From: a virus
Virus record (IMG/VR): IMGVR_UViG_3300045996_000861
Span: 1 to 30,228 of that record
Direction: 5' to 3' (one strand)
Length of the DNA stretch: 30,228 nt
Part shown: positions 20,630-28,379 of the stretch, piece by piece
Layout of the letters: the number at the start of each line of letters is the position of its first letter
Position numbering within the stretch: position 1 is the first letter of the stretch
Program-made: the position numbers and the translations under genes
The notes under the pieces: model-generated
What the model saw: only the letters and a program-made list of their open reading frames with translations
Told to the model about the DNA's origin: nothing
Databases searched by the model: none

Positions 20630-21226
20630 ATGAAAATATTAATAGCATGCGAATACAGCGGAACGGTAAGGGACGCTTTTATTAAAAAAGGACATGACGC
20701 AATAAGCTGCGATTTATTGCCAACGGACAAAACCGGGCCACACTATCAAGGCGATGTATTTGATATTATAAATGATGGATTTGACCTAATGATTGCACAC
20801 CCGCCTTGCACTTACTTAACGGTATCGGCTAATAAGTGGTATAAAGATCAGCCGGAAAGAAAGTCAGGTACATTGGTAGGGGCCCGGCGAAGAGAAGCCA
20901 GAGAAGAATCTATTGAGTTTTTCTTAAAGCTATATAATTGCGGTATTCCTAAGATAGCTATTGAGAATCCGATAGGGGTTTTAAGTAGCCGTTTCAGAAA
21001 GCCGGATCAGGTATTGCAGCCATGGATGTTTGGCCATGGCGAAACAAAGGCGACATGCTTATGGCTAAAAGGATTGCCGCTATTAACTCCAACAGATGTA
21101 GTTGATGGCAGAGAACAAAGATTACATTACCTGCCTAAAACTGAAGATAGGTGGAAAATAAGAAGTGTTACATTTCAGGGTATTGCTGATGCAATGGCTG
21201 AACAATGGGGAAATGTTCAACACTAA
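20630..21226 (+). CDS. Cytosine-methyltransferase-like SAM-dependent enzyme
   Basis: This 198-residue protein has the ordered motifs of a C5 cytosine methyltransferase in compact form. Motif I is ILIACEYSGTVRDAF with D at the end of strand 2 (AISCDLLP), motif IV is DLMIAHPPCTYLT with the PPC cysteine, and motif VI is IAIENPIG, ENP rather than the usual ENV. The C-terminal segment WMFGHGETKATCLWLKGLPL is typical of the phage subgroup. The large target-recognition domain of full-length enzymes (usually over 300 residues) is absent. It could methylate phage DNA to evade restriction, but activity and target are unproven. It lies on a rightward island between MuF and portal genes. Confidence 0.75.
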   Translation: MKILIACEYSGTVRDAFIKKGHDAISCDLLPTDKTGPHYQGDVFDIINDGFDLMIAHPPCTYLTVSANKWYKDQPERKSGTLVGARRREAREESIEFFLKLYNCGIPKIAIENPIGVLSSRFRKPDQVLQPWMFGHGETKATCLWLKGLPLLTPTDVVDGREQRLHYLPKTEDRWKIRSVTFQGIADAMAEQWGNVQH

Positions 21227-21241
21227 AATAAAAGAATTATT

Positions 21242-21370
21242 ATGAAACGAAAAATAAAACTGGCGCTACACAACATTATTGGTCATCCAGTTATGGAAAT
21301 AGCCTACATCTTCGGATTAAGAAGGCTTGGTAACTGGATACATAACGATCTATTTAAAATAGACCACTAA
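21242..21370 (+). CDS. Small conserved phage-type protein (42 aa)
   Basis: This gene was found by direct reading of the interval after the methyltransferase: ATG 21242 to TAA 21370. The product (MKRKIKLALHNIIGHPVMEI, ending RLGNWIHNDLFKIDH) resembles a small family I associate with phages, marked by HN-x3-HP and a final LGxxIH. The basic N-terminus followed by a hydrophobic stretch suggests membrane association. It lies 15 bp after the methyltransferase and ends just before a hairpin, so the two form one rightward unit. The function is unknown. Confidence 0.65.
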   Translation: MKRKIKLALHNIIGHPVMEIAYIFGLRRLGNWIHNDLFKIDH

Positions 21371-21397
21371 CACAAGGCTCATGAAAACAGCCTCAAA

Positions 21398-21454
21398 AAC
21401 CCGATGTCATAGCCCTGCTGACTGTATTAATTTACGGAGCAGGGTTTCGGGGTG
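21398..21454 (-). terminator. Hairpin terminator between converging transcripts
   Basis: A long stem between 21413-21443: CCCTGCT pairs with AGCAGGG, with an outer CCCGA/TCGGG pairing. In the leftward direction it is followed by GGGTTTTTG. It ends the portal transcript leftward and probably blocks rightward transcripts as well. Confidence 0.65.
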
Positions 21455-21610
21455 CTACACTTCCTCATCATCCTTTTCAATGCTGATATTACACACGTTC
21501 AATACGCTTTCCAGTTCATCGTAATCAGTATGCACGATTAAAAAAGCCGTGCCTATAGCAGTTCTCATCAGCTTTATATACTCATCCGGGCTAAACTGAA
21601 ACAATGCCAT
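21455..21610 (-). CDS. Small acidic protein after the portal gene (51 aa)
   Basis: The frame starts at ATG 21610, 2 bp after the portal stop, and ends at 21455. The 51-residue product (MALFQFSPDEYIKLMRTAIG) is acidic at its end (EKDDEEV) and has a helical N-terminal half. It is the last gene of the terminase-portal unit, directly before a hairpin terminator. Its close spacing to the portal gene supports it being real. No function is recognised. Confidence 0.6.
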   Translation of the reverse strand: MALFQFSPDEYIKLMRTAIGTAFLIVHTDYDELESVLNVCNISIEKDDEEV

Positions 21611-21612
21611 GA

Positions 21613-23013
21613 TTAAAGATTTACCGGGTTTTCGTTTCCTGCCTCATCGAAAGGGTCAGCTAAAATATCCTGAACCCTAACAAGGCCTGAAGGAACTAAA
21701 TAAGCTGTTCCGATTTCACCGCCTATCTCATCATAGTTATAGATTTTACGCCTTTCATCTTCTGATAACAGCGGGCCTTTATCTCTGCTGAATACCTCAG
21801 CCATTAACTTAAGATCAGGCGCAAGCTCTGTAAACTCAGTCAGATCGTGCATAGCAACTATGCCGCCCTCCCATGTTTGAGCGATCTTAGTCATTTTGCT
21901 GTCGAACTCTCTCAGTAGCGATATGATAAGGTTTGTAACTAAGGCTTTGTAACCTGCGGCAATGTTGTTATCTGTGGCGGCTGTTGTAATAGGAGCTAAT
22001 GACCAAGGAATGCCCAATACAGCAAAAATAGCTTTCCAGTTGTTTTCCTCTGCCTGTATTAGCTCCATTTCGGCTATGGTGTCACCGTATGGCGTAACAA
22101 CCAATTCGCCATTAGTAAACACCCGGCGCTGATTGTTGTGAGCTCCGGACATGTCCTGCTGAACAGTCTTTTCGATCTTCTGGATTTGCTCAGCTGTCAT
22201 TTTACCAATAGCCTTGCCTGTTGTGCTGTTTACATCAATCTTAGAACTAAACGCTACACCACGGCCACCGTTAACATATCCTGCGCCCTGAGCCGTATTA
22301 TTAGCGTTATTCAATGAAATATCCATTGCGGCAATAACATCAACGCCTAAGCCTTTTAACTGACCGTAGTTTGGATTCCATTGTTTAAGGTGTAGTATTT
22401 CGTTTGCCTCTATGCGTATAATCTCCCCGTTTAAAGCGGTGTAATTGTAATAAGCAATTGGATTAAACCTGTCATTGGATTGTACAGGCTCTACCCTGTT
22501 TCGTGCAAGTGAGTAGCATTTATCTGGCTTGGCATTACGTGACAATTCTCCAAGGCCAGGGAAGTATAAATAACCATCGCCTAAGATGTGGTTATACCAA
22601 AAGTCCTTCATCAGCTCAATGCGTGACTGAAAGTTATTCGGGTTATCAAACAGTTTATTTAGCCAGTGATCATCCTTAAGCTCTTCCAATTGAGTAGCCT
22701 TAAGCATAACCCGCTTTTCGTTGCTGATCGACTGAGAATATAGACGGTCTATTTTACGTGAACTGATGGCCGTTGCTCCTTTTGATTTACTGAACGTAAT
22801 CGGAACCTCAGTAAGTTTTCGAACCAGGATATTAGCCCCTGCATAAAATATCTTGTTATTGTATGCCTCAGATCCGTTTATCAGCCATGAAAAGCGATTG
22901 CCGGACAACATTGACCATCCAGCCCCCCAAGCAGGGAAAGCATTAGACAGTGACTTAATGACAGGGGCAAGAACTGCACCGGCCACGCTTTTGATGTACT
23001 GTTTTACTTGCAT
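21613..23013 (-). CDS. Portal protein
   Basis: This 466-residue protein lies directly after the large terminase and before the MuF-like and protease/capsid genes, the canonical portal position. Sequence character agrees: LIISLLREFDSKMTKIAQ in the C-terminal helical region; GDGYLYFPGLGELSRN and LARNRVEPVQSNDRFNPIAY in the wing; ILHLKQWNPNYGQLKGLGVD and MDISLNNANNTAQGA in the stem region. It assembles the dodecameric ring through which DNA is pumped. It has a promoter immediately upstream (23019-23049), only 5 bp from the ATG. Confidence 0.85.
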   Translation of the reverse strand: MQVKQYIKSVAGAVLAPVIKSLSNAFPAWGAGWSMLSGNRFSWLINGSEAYNNKIFYAGANILVRKLTEVPITFSKSKGATAISSRKIDRLYSQSISNEKRVMLKATQLEELKDDHWLNKLFDNPNNFQSRIELMKDFWYNHILGDGYLYFPGLGELSRNAKPDKCYSLARNRVEPVQSNDRFNPIAYYNYTALNGEIIRIEANEILHLKQWNPNYGQLKGLGVDVIAAMDISLNNANNTAQGAGYVNGGRGVAFSSKIDVNSTTGKAIGKMTAEQIQKIEKTVQQDMSGAHNNQRRVFTNGELVVTPYGDTIAEMELIQAEENNWKAIFAVLGIPWSLAPITTAATDNNIAAGYKALVTNLIISLLREFDSKMTKIAQTWEGGIVAMHDLTEFTELAPDLKLMAEVFSRDKGPLLSEDERRKIYNYDEIGGEIGTAYLVPSGLVRVQDILADPFDEAGNENPVNL

Positions 23014-23018
23014 GGTAA

Positions 23019-23049
23019 CAAATGTAATTAATATGTTACATATTACAAA
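23019..23049 (-). promoter_or_regulatory. Leftward late promoter for portal
   Basis: The minus strand reads TTTG (23046-23049), a 19-bp spacer and TACATTTG (23019-23026), a full consensus match. The ATG of the portal gene follows after 5 bp, so the transcript would be leaderless. Confidence 0.7.
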
Positions 23050-23052
23050 TGT

Positions 23053-24573
23053 TTAATATGGCACCCATTCGTCGGATTGGTCAATGTGAAGATTAAATAT
23101 CTCCCTCATCATAAAAGCGTCCATTAAATCGGGTGAATCACCGTTAAGCATGGTTTTCATTTCGTCTTTACCAATGATCTTTAATTTGCCGTCAAAGTCT
23201 TTTTTAGCCTGTTTAATGGCTTTGCGCTCATACATGAACCTTTGTCTTACCGTCATCTTATCATCGTACATGGTATTTGCTACGTCCTCAGATATGCGAT
23301 ATTTGCCCAATGCTACGTTATCGCCAGACCTGTAATAACATTGCGTCTTGATGTTGAAATAGTTTTCAGGTAGAGGCTTACCGTTCTTATCTGTCATCGG
23401 CTTTTCAGGATTAGGATAAGGCGTACCTCCGTTATTAAATTCAAGCGCCCCTTCAATAAACCCATCAACGAAAGAACCCACTCCGTCATTATCGAAAGTG
23501 ATAAACCTGTTCTGACATTTCAATCTGGATGCCATTCCCTCGATAGAGGTAATAACCAATTTGCCATTCGATTTGTCAATGATCATTATATCAACAACCT
23601 CCCATCCATCCCATCCGAGTATTATGAGCTTATTTGATCCTTTCATGGCTATATCAGCCGTTATATAGCGTTCGCCATGCTCAACCTCAAACTTATTATT
23701 GAACATGCCAAGGAAAGCATGGTAGTTGTAAACATCGTTATCTGAAAGAATAACTTTCCAGTTACCATGAAGTAAAGCAGATTGAGTAGCCTCATCCTGA
23801 GCAAGCAGGTTACCTAAGTAAGCCGGGTCAACAGAAAGAAGTTCTTTATTCTGGTATATATCACCAGAAATAAATGTCAGAGATTTTATAAACTCATTTG
23901 GATCTAAGCCCGACTTCTTAATTACCGGATCAAGTATAAACGCCCCTTTCTCAATAACCTCATCCTTGGTATTTCCCCAAATGTAATTATCTCCGTTTAC
24001 TATGAAGTATCTTAATATCCCCTCCCTTTCCCTAATAGGAAAGCCGGTATCAGGATCAATCCACCATGATATAAGTTCAGCAACCCAACTATCCGGGTCA
24101 GGATTACAAGTAGCCCTTACCCTCGGCTTAACTCCGCAAACAGACCGATTCCGAGTAAGTAAGTAAAAGAACATTTTTTTTGTAAAGTGGGTAAGCTCAT
24201 CAAAACCTATAAGCGGTATTTGTGACCCCTGCCAATCAAATATGTTCTTTTCATATTCAAGATGGGAAAATTTAACCTTTGGCCCTTTTGGAAATATCCA
24301 TTCTAATGTTGACTCCCTTGGCACCGCCCCAACGTGCGGGTATAGTTGTTTTGATGTGTCCCATAAGCCGCCCTCGTTCCTTATCTGCGGATTAGTCCTC
24401 CTGAATATAACCGCTCCAAAACCAGGCATATGAATATCTGGCAACGGGTCTAACAACAAAGTAAACGTCTTACCAACACCGGCGCTAGCCCCTCCAACAA
24501 CAATATCAGCACTTGATGAGAGTGCCTCCATTTGATAACCTTCCTGTGGCCTAATTACTCTTATTTCTGCCAT
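23053..24573 (-). CDS. terL: Terminase large subunit
   Basis: The longest frame starts at 24588, but ATG 24573 (MAEIRVIRPQEGYQMEAL) is preferred. The ATPase domain has Walker A VVGGASAGVGKTF near residue 30, FRRTNPQIRNEGG after it, and Walker B IPLIGFDELTHF near residue 125. The nuclease domain follows with RYITADIAMKGSNKL (first acidic residue), RFITFDNDGVGSFVDG (second) and SPDLMDAFMMREIF (last). It is the motor that cuts and packages DNA. Length (506 aa) is usual. It overlaps the small-subunit gene by 23 bp. Confidence 0.9.
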   Translation of the reverse strand: MAEIRVIRPQEGYQMEALSSSADIVVGGASAGVGKTFTLLLDPLPDIHMPGFGAVIFRRTNPQIRNEGGLWDTSKQLYPHVGAVPRESTLEWIFPKGPKVKFSHLEYEKNIFDWQGSQIPLIGFDELTHFTKKMFFYLLTRNRSVCGVKPRVRATCNPDPDSWVAELISWWIDPDTGFPIREREGILRYFIVNGDNYIWGNTKDEVIEKGAFILDPVIKKSGLDPNEFIKSLTFISGDIYQNKELLSVDPAYLGNLLAQDEATQSALLHGNWKVILSDNDVYNYHAFLGMFNNKFEVEHGERYITADIAMKGSNKLIILGWDGWEVVDIMIIDKSNGKLVITSIEGMASRLKCQNRFITFDNDGVGSFVDGFIEGALEFNNGGTPYPNPEKPMTDKNGKPLPENYFNIKTQCYYRSGDNVALGKYRISEDVANTMYDDKMTVRQRFMYERKAIKQAKKDFDGKLKIIGKDEMKTMLNGDSPDLMDAFMMREIFNLHIDQSDEWVPY

Positions 24574-25066
24574 TGCTCGGTAGTTCAAATACCGTTATAA
24601 CATCTTGACCATCTTTATCGGTTATGCCTATTTCCTGCTTGTCTGCCCATCTTTGACCCGTATTAGGATCAATCCTGCCACGTCTATTTTTAAGCCAAAT
24701 GTTAATCGCTGCTGTATCTGGAGGGTAATACTCTTTGTAATCTACGATCAACGGAGAACCCTGATCGTTAAATATTTTAACAGCGTCTACATGGAAACCG
24801 TTAGCTTTCCTGTATAGGGAATAAGCTACATTTGCGTCCGCTTCTATCTTTCCTCTTTTTAAGGACTCCGAAAATTCAGGATGCTCTATCTTCCATAAGT
24901 TCAAAGTAGACTCAACAACATTAAAAAAATCTGCTAATTCTTTATCAGTAGCCCCTAACAAACATAGTTTAAATGCCTGTTCAGCGTAGTCCGGGCTATA
25001 TAATGACGGCCTACCTACAGGAGATTTGTCTTTCGTTTCTTTAGTTTCTTTAGTTTGCTTTTTCAC
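24551..25066 (-). CDS. terS: Terminase small subunit
   Basis: This 171-residue protein is encoded immediately before terL. After a basic, disordered start (KKQTKETKETKDKSP) it has a helix-turn-helix region (AFKLCLLGATDKELADFFNV, then ESTLNLWKIEHPEFSESLKR), the DNA-binding domain that recognises the packaging site. Later residues (VDAVKIFNDQGSPLIVDYKE and WLKNRRGRIDPNTGQRWADK) form the oligomerisation and motor-contact part. It overlaps the upstream 77-residue gene by 17 bp. Confidence 0.85.
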   Translation of the reverse strand: MKKQTKETKETKDKSPVGRPSLYSPDYAEQAFKLCLLGATDKELADFFNVVESTLNLWKIEHPEFSESLKRGKIEADANVAYSLYRKANGFHVDAVKIFNDQGSPLIVDYKEYYPPDTAAINIWLKNRRGRIDPNTGQRWADKQEIGITDKDGQDVITVFELPSNGRNKSN

Positions 25067-25283
25067 TTTTCCTGTCCTCCATAAGTTGATTAATAAACTG
25101 GATTACTTCAAGCAAACACTTAGTATCATAGATCGTATTGCATTCAGGCCAAAACGTATATTTTCGCCAATTTGAAAACCATGCAATCCGTCCAATCGGC
25201 TGATCGCTGTTCTTTGGAGTGATACTATAAACTTTTGTTTTGCCTGTATCGTGTATTTCAGTGAAGTCTAAGAAAGAACCCAT
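25050..25283 (-). CDS. Hypothetical small phage protein (77 aa)
   Basis: This is a 77-residue protein with a short beta-rich core: TKVYSITPKNSDQPIGRIAW, then WFSNWRKYTFWPECNTIYDT and a final helix (CLLEVIQFINQLMED). The W/F-rich centre with P-E-C-N-T-I is a pattern I associate with small proteins of Bacteroidota phages, of unknown role. It lies directly before terS and overlaps it, so it may be co-transcribed with packaging genes. Confidence 0.65.
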   Translation of the reverse strand: MGSFLDFTEIHDTGKTKVYSITPKNSDQPIGRIAWFSNWRKYTFWPECNTIYDTKCLLEVIQFINQLMEDRKSEKAN

Positions 25284-25292
25284 ACCCCAAAC

Positions 25293-25694
25293 TTACGAAA
25301 TTATTTGCAATTCCTCACCTGTTAGAAAGTAAAAGACATTTTGCAAATGATGAACTGTACATATTAAGTCACAAACGCCAATAAGACCATCGATAACATA
25401 TCCAGTTTTTTTAACAATTCCATCATTGCTAAATTCCACTTTAACAAGTTTAAGACCTGATTTCTCAAAGTAAAAAGGTTTACTCAGATCAAACGGCATA
25501 CAATGGGTAAATGAAAACTTCAACAACCAATCTTCGGTGAGGGGGATAGGCTTAAAGTCTTTTTCCTCATAAATTGCAATCGGGTTTGCGCCTATTCGTA
25601 TTTTTCCCCAATATGTGCCAATAACCTCCACCACTAGACCTTCGTGTCTGATTGAAGAAATCATGTTCCCGTATCTTAATTGCCTTACATCCAT
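25293..25694 (-). CDS. Hypothetical phage protein (133 aa)
   Basis: The frame is open to 25841, but the upstream part covers the preceding gene, so ATG 25694 (MDVRQLRYGNMISSIRHEGL), 1 bp after that gene's stop, is chosen. The sequence carries ATG-proximal beta strands, then FKPIPLTEDWLLKFSF and a C-terminal VHHLQNVFYFLTGEELQI. These two landmarks (IPLTEDWLxxFxF and HxLQNxxxxLTGEEL) recur, from my knowledge, in a family common in Bacteroidota phages with no known function. It is not a structural gene by position; it belongs to the early/middle block. Confidence 0.75.
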   Translation of the reverse strand: MDVRQLRYGNMISSIRHEGLVVEVIGTYWGKIRIGANPIAIYEEKDFKPIPLTEDWLLKFSFTHCMPFDLSKPFYFEKSGLKLVKVEFSNDGIVKKTGYVIDGLIGVCDLICTVHHLQNVFYFLTGEELQIIS

Positions 25695-25695
25695 T

Positions 25696-25893
25696 CTATT
25701 TAACCTTAATAAACAAATCGTTTTTATTAGCAACAGATATAATCCTGTTTTGAATATCATGGATATCCCTTGCCATTTCATCAACGTCACTCGGATGCTT
25801 GCAACTATTTTCGATGTCATAAAAGGTATTCCATAACTCAACAGTCAGGTTAATGCATTTATTTAGCTGTTGGTGTAGTTCTGTGTTTTTCAT
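25696..25893 (-). CDS. Small helical hypothetical protein (65 aa)
   Basis: This 65-residue protein is mostly helical (ELHQQLNKCINLTVELWNTF, then DVDEMARDIHDIQNRIISVA). It overlaps the RusA gene's stop by ATGA (25890-25893). The amphipathic pattern suggests a small coiled-coil or helical bundle. The family is not recognised. Confidence 0.6.
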   Translation of the reverse strand: MKNTELHQQLNKCINLTVELWNTFYDIENSCKHPSDVDEMARDIHDIQNRIISVANKNDLFIKVK

Positions 25894-26282
25894 ATCACTA
25901 ATGCTATAAATTCAAATTTACTATATTCTTGTCCTTTTGGCACTTTAACTTTGATCGAAGTCAATTCCCAAATCTGAGAATCATTGAACCAGTACTTTTT
26001 CTGCAACACGTCCAGAAGCGGCTTAACCGGATTATCTATGTCAGACTGAACATTTGAAACGCCAAACTCCAGTACAATCTTTAACTTACCCGGTGGTATA
26101 GCCAGCTTTGGCAGGATCAACAACAGATGTTTTTCGTATGCCTTGTACTCCGGCGTTTTAAACCGTTTACCTTGCCAACATTTATTAACAGACATAGGTT
26201 TAACAGGGATAGTAATTGGCGTTCTGTTTGGGATGCGGAAATTCAACTCCCTGAACTTCTCGGCTGTTAGCGTTTCGGTCAT
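25890..26282 (-). CDS. rusA: RusA-family Holliday junction resolvase
   Basis: This 130-residue protein is of typical RusA length. It has the expected order: IPVKPMSVNKCWQGKRFKTP at the N-terminus, a central GVSNVQSDIDNPVKPLLDVL with the acidic cluster (D-x-D-N) that binds metal, and KKYWFNDSQIWELTSIKVKV with the second acidic site. It would resolve four-way junctions made during phage recombination or packaging of concatemers. It starts by overlapping the upstream 78-residue gene (ATGA). The assignment is firm by motif. Confidence 0.85.
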   Translation of the reverse strand: MTETLTAEKFRELNFRIPNRTPITIPVKPMSVNKCWQGKRFKTPEYKAYEKHLLLILPKLAIPPGKLKIVLEFGVSNVQSDIDNPVKPLLDVLQKKYWFNDSQIWELTSIKVKVPKGQEYSKFEFIALVI

Positions 26283-26515
26283 GCCTCATCCTCCATGTTA
26301 ATCTTAAACCAATAAGAAAATTCCTGATCCGTCATGAGTATTGGTTCGATTTCAATTTTTGGCTTACCATATTCCTCATGGTCATTCGGGTCATCGTCAA
26401 GAAAAGCAATTTCTGCTGCGTCTATCTGATTTGATACATCAATCCACTCACAAATAGTATAATCGTAATCAAGACCACAATTATAAAAACTTATTTTAGC
26501 GTAATTCTTTTCCAT
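26279..26515 (-). CDS. Acidic hypothetical protein (78 aa)
   Basis: This protein of 78 residues (MEKNYAKISFYNCGLDYDYT) is strongly acidic (DDDPNDHEEYGKPKIEIEPI). It sits directly before RusA with an ATGA overlap. It may be part of the recombination unit or a small inhibitor; acidic phage proteins can mimic DNA, but that is not supported by anything specific here. The family is unknown. Confidence 0.6.
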   Translation of the reverse strand: MEKNYAKISFYNCGLDYDYTICEWIDVSNQIDAAEIAFLDDDPNDHEEYGKPKIEIEPILMTDQEFSYWFKINMEDEA

Positions 26516-26606
26516 CTTTCTTAATTTTACTTTTCTTCCAATTTTGATATTCCATCCAAGAAAAAAACTTTCTAATCTTGCTGCCTTTGACGTGTTGGAT
26601 TTGCAT
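26496..26606 (-). CDS. Small basic protein (36 aa)
   Basis: This is a 36-codon gene read from the interval between its neighbours. Its ATG shares a base with the stop of the 116-residue gene (TAATG), and it ends 20 bp inside the following gene. The product is very basic and aromatic (SKIRKFFSWMEYQNWKKSKI). The coupling supports translation. The function is unknown; nucleic acid binding is a possibility from charge only. Confidence 0.45.
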   Translation of the reverse strand: MQIQHVKGSKIRKFFSWMEYQNWKKSKIKKDGKELR

Positions 26607-26956
26607 TACTGAATTAATTTAAGTTCATTTAAATTGTAACTGTAAAATGATCGTGAACGCCTAGCACCAACATAAACACGCTTAATAGAACCATCAGGAT
26701 TAAATTCTACTGATCTTAATTTTCCGTCACGCCAATAAGCATGTTTAGCAATCAGTTCTTTTGGTAAATACCATTTGTCCGGCTTATATTCCTCAGAAAA
26801 ATATTCAAATGATTTGCTTTCATCGGCATAAGCTTCAGAAGTTTTGTACTCAGCCAATGCTTTATGATGATCATAGCTGAGGTATTGAAATTTACCACCG
26901 ATCAAATGATGTGTCAAAACATCGGTAAGCGTTATTTCTATTGGTGTTGTTTCCAT
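26606..26956 (-). CDS. Hypothetical protein (116 aa)
   Basis: This 116-residue protein has an N-terminal helix (EITLTDVLTHHLIGGKFQYL), a charged aromatic centre (YADESKSFEYFSEEYKPDKW) and a beta-hairpin end (GKLRSVEFNPDGSIKRVYVG). It lies in the early block downstream of the ATPase unit, 50 bp after the previous gene. No catalytic motif or family is recognised. Confidence 0.6.
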   Translation of the reverse strand: METTPIEITLTDVLTHHLIGGKFQYLSYDHHKALAEYKTSEAYADESKSFEYFSEEYKPDKWYLPKELIAKHAYWRDGKLRSVEFNPDGSIKRVYVGARRSRSFYSYNLNELKLIQ

Positions 26957-27006
26957 GTTTTAAATTTACTCTTTATTTCCCAATCCGGTTAAACGTAGCG
27001 AAGATG

Positions 27007-27363
27007 TTACTTAAAGTCGAGTTGTTGTTGCAACTTTTTAATTATCTCATCTTGTTGACGTATTTTAAGCTCATTAGACGCAATAACGTTATTATATTGA
27101 TGCAATATATATCCAATCTCTAAATGTTTACCTGAGACGTTGTAAAATGTATCTACGGCTATTCTAAGAAGATCAATCATTGCCTGTTGTCTTTTAGTCT
27201 TTTCTGAATGACCGTTTTTCTTCTCGTGCAGGATAAGGTCTGCTTGCATTTGAACTATGATACCTTTTGCCAACATGATTTTAGTAACATGGTCTTTCGA
27301 GTTTGGGTCCTGGGCAGTGTATATCTCCGACATCTGCAGGAATTTCTTTTGCGTTTCTGTCAT
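27007..27363 (-). CDS. Coiled-coil hypothetical protein (118 aa)
   Basis: This 118-residue, largely helical protein has a C-terminal coiled coil (SNELKIRQQDEIIKKLQQQL). Its ATG shares a base with the stop of the DnaB-like gene (TAATG), so it is translated with it. A replication accessory such as a helicase loader partner would fit the position, but nothing in the sequence demonstrates it. Confidence 0.6.
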   Translation of the reverse strand: MTETQKKFLQMSEIYTAQDPNSKDHVTKIMLAKGIIVQMQADLILHEKKNGHSEKTKRQQAMIDLLRIAVDTFYNVSGKHLEIGYILHQYNNVIASNELKIRQQDEIIKKLQQQLDFK

Positions 27364-28379
27364 TAGAATAAATTATTTGGGGTTAACGCCGTATCAAATT
27401 GTTTATTTACATTCTCAAAAGTGAACTCATGTTCAAACGCAAATCGTTTCTCATTGTTGATTATCTCGTAATACCTGTTTTTCTGCCAATCGAAATGTAA
27501 TGACACTGAGCCTTTTTTAGCTGTGCCTTTTGGCTTGGCCTTTAATATCTTGATGATAACCTCATTTTCAAGAAACGGCGCGCCTGTTGAGGGATTAATT
27601 GTTAAATCAACTTTACCATTTACCCTGTTATGTTCCGGCCTCCACACTCCCACAACGTTAAACGCCCTACGTCCCCACACTGCACCACCGGCAAAGCTAT
27701 TCAAAGTAGGAACTGCAGTACAATAAACATCCTGTCCCAAAGTATCTTTTAAAACGATAGGCGGCAAGTCTTTAGCATGCGTTACGATTGAATTATGCCA
27801 GTTGTTAACCTTTGCTTTTTGCCGAACTTTTTTAAGTGCCCATGCTAAATATTTATCTTCCCTGTTACCGAATTTGGCTAAATCTTCATCCAAGTCATTA
27901 AACGGATCTAAAGATGTGGATTGAATTTTAATTGATAACTCTCTTTCTAGGCTTTCGCAGTACTGATAAAAGCTGTCAATTGTGTGATCAGTTTCATCTC
28001 CATTTATCGGATAAAAATGTTCATCAAGCCAAGCTAAAGCCTGGTAAACTTCTTTCTCTGTTGCGCAATACGGATTAGATTTAAAAAAGGGTTTACGCAG
28101 TCTTTTACTGACAAGCTCCCCTATAACATCTTCCATATTACCAATCTCTCCGCTCATAAAGCAATGTTTCCACCCGAACTTTTCAGATTGATTAAACATC
28201 ATCTCCATTTCAAATTCAGTTTTACCTGCTCCAGCAAATCCGATGTAAAATGTTGAATAGCCTAATTTGAAGCTGAGCAATTCATCAAGATTTGAAAATC
28301 CTGTGTCCTCACCTCTGCTTACCCCAGTTTCGTAATGGTTCATCACTTGGTCAGTGTATTCGAATATGCGCTTTCTCAT
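27363..28379 (-). CDS. DnaB/RecA-like replicative ATPase
   Basis: This 338-residue protein begins with a short helix and GEDTGFSNLDELLSFKLGY, then a Walker A STFYIGFAGAGKTEFEMEMM near residue 45, typical of the DnaB helicase C-terminal domain (RecA fold). KIQSTSLDPFNDLDEDLAKF near residue 150 is the likely Walker B region, and later HNSIVTHAKDLP and AFNVVGVWRPEHN fit downstream motifs. It lacks the N-terminal primase-binding domain of full-length DnaB. It is probably the phage's replicative helicase or a related ATPase. The start overlaps the upstream replication protein gene by ATGA. Confidence 0.75.
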   Translation of the reverse strand: MRKRIFEYTDQVMNHYETGVSRGEDTGFSNLDELLSFKLGYSTFYIGFAGAGKTEFEMEMMFNQSEKFGWKHCFMSGEIGNMEDVIGELVSKRLRKPFFKSNPYCATEKEVYQALAWLDEHFYPINGDETDHTIDSFYQYCESLERELSIKIQSTSLDPFNDLDEDLAKFGNREDKYLAWALKKVRQKAKVNNWHNSIVTHAKDLPPIVLKDTLGQDVYCTAVPTLNSFAGGAVWGRRAFNVVGVWRPEHNRVNGKVDLTINPSTGAPFLENEVIIKILKAKPKGTAKKGSVSLHFDWQKNRYYEIINNEKRFAFEHEFTFENVNKQFDTALTPNNLF

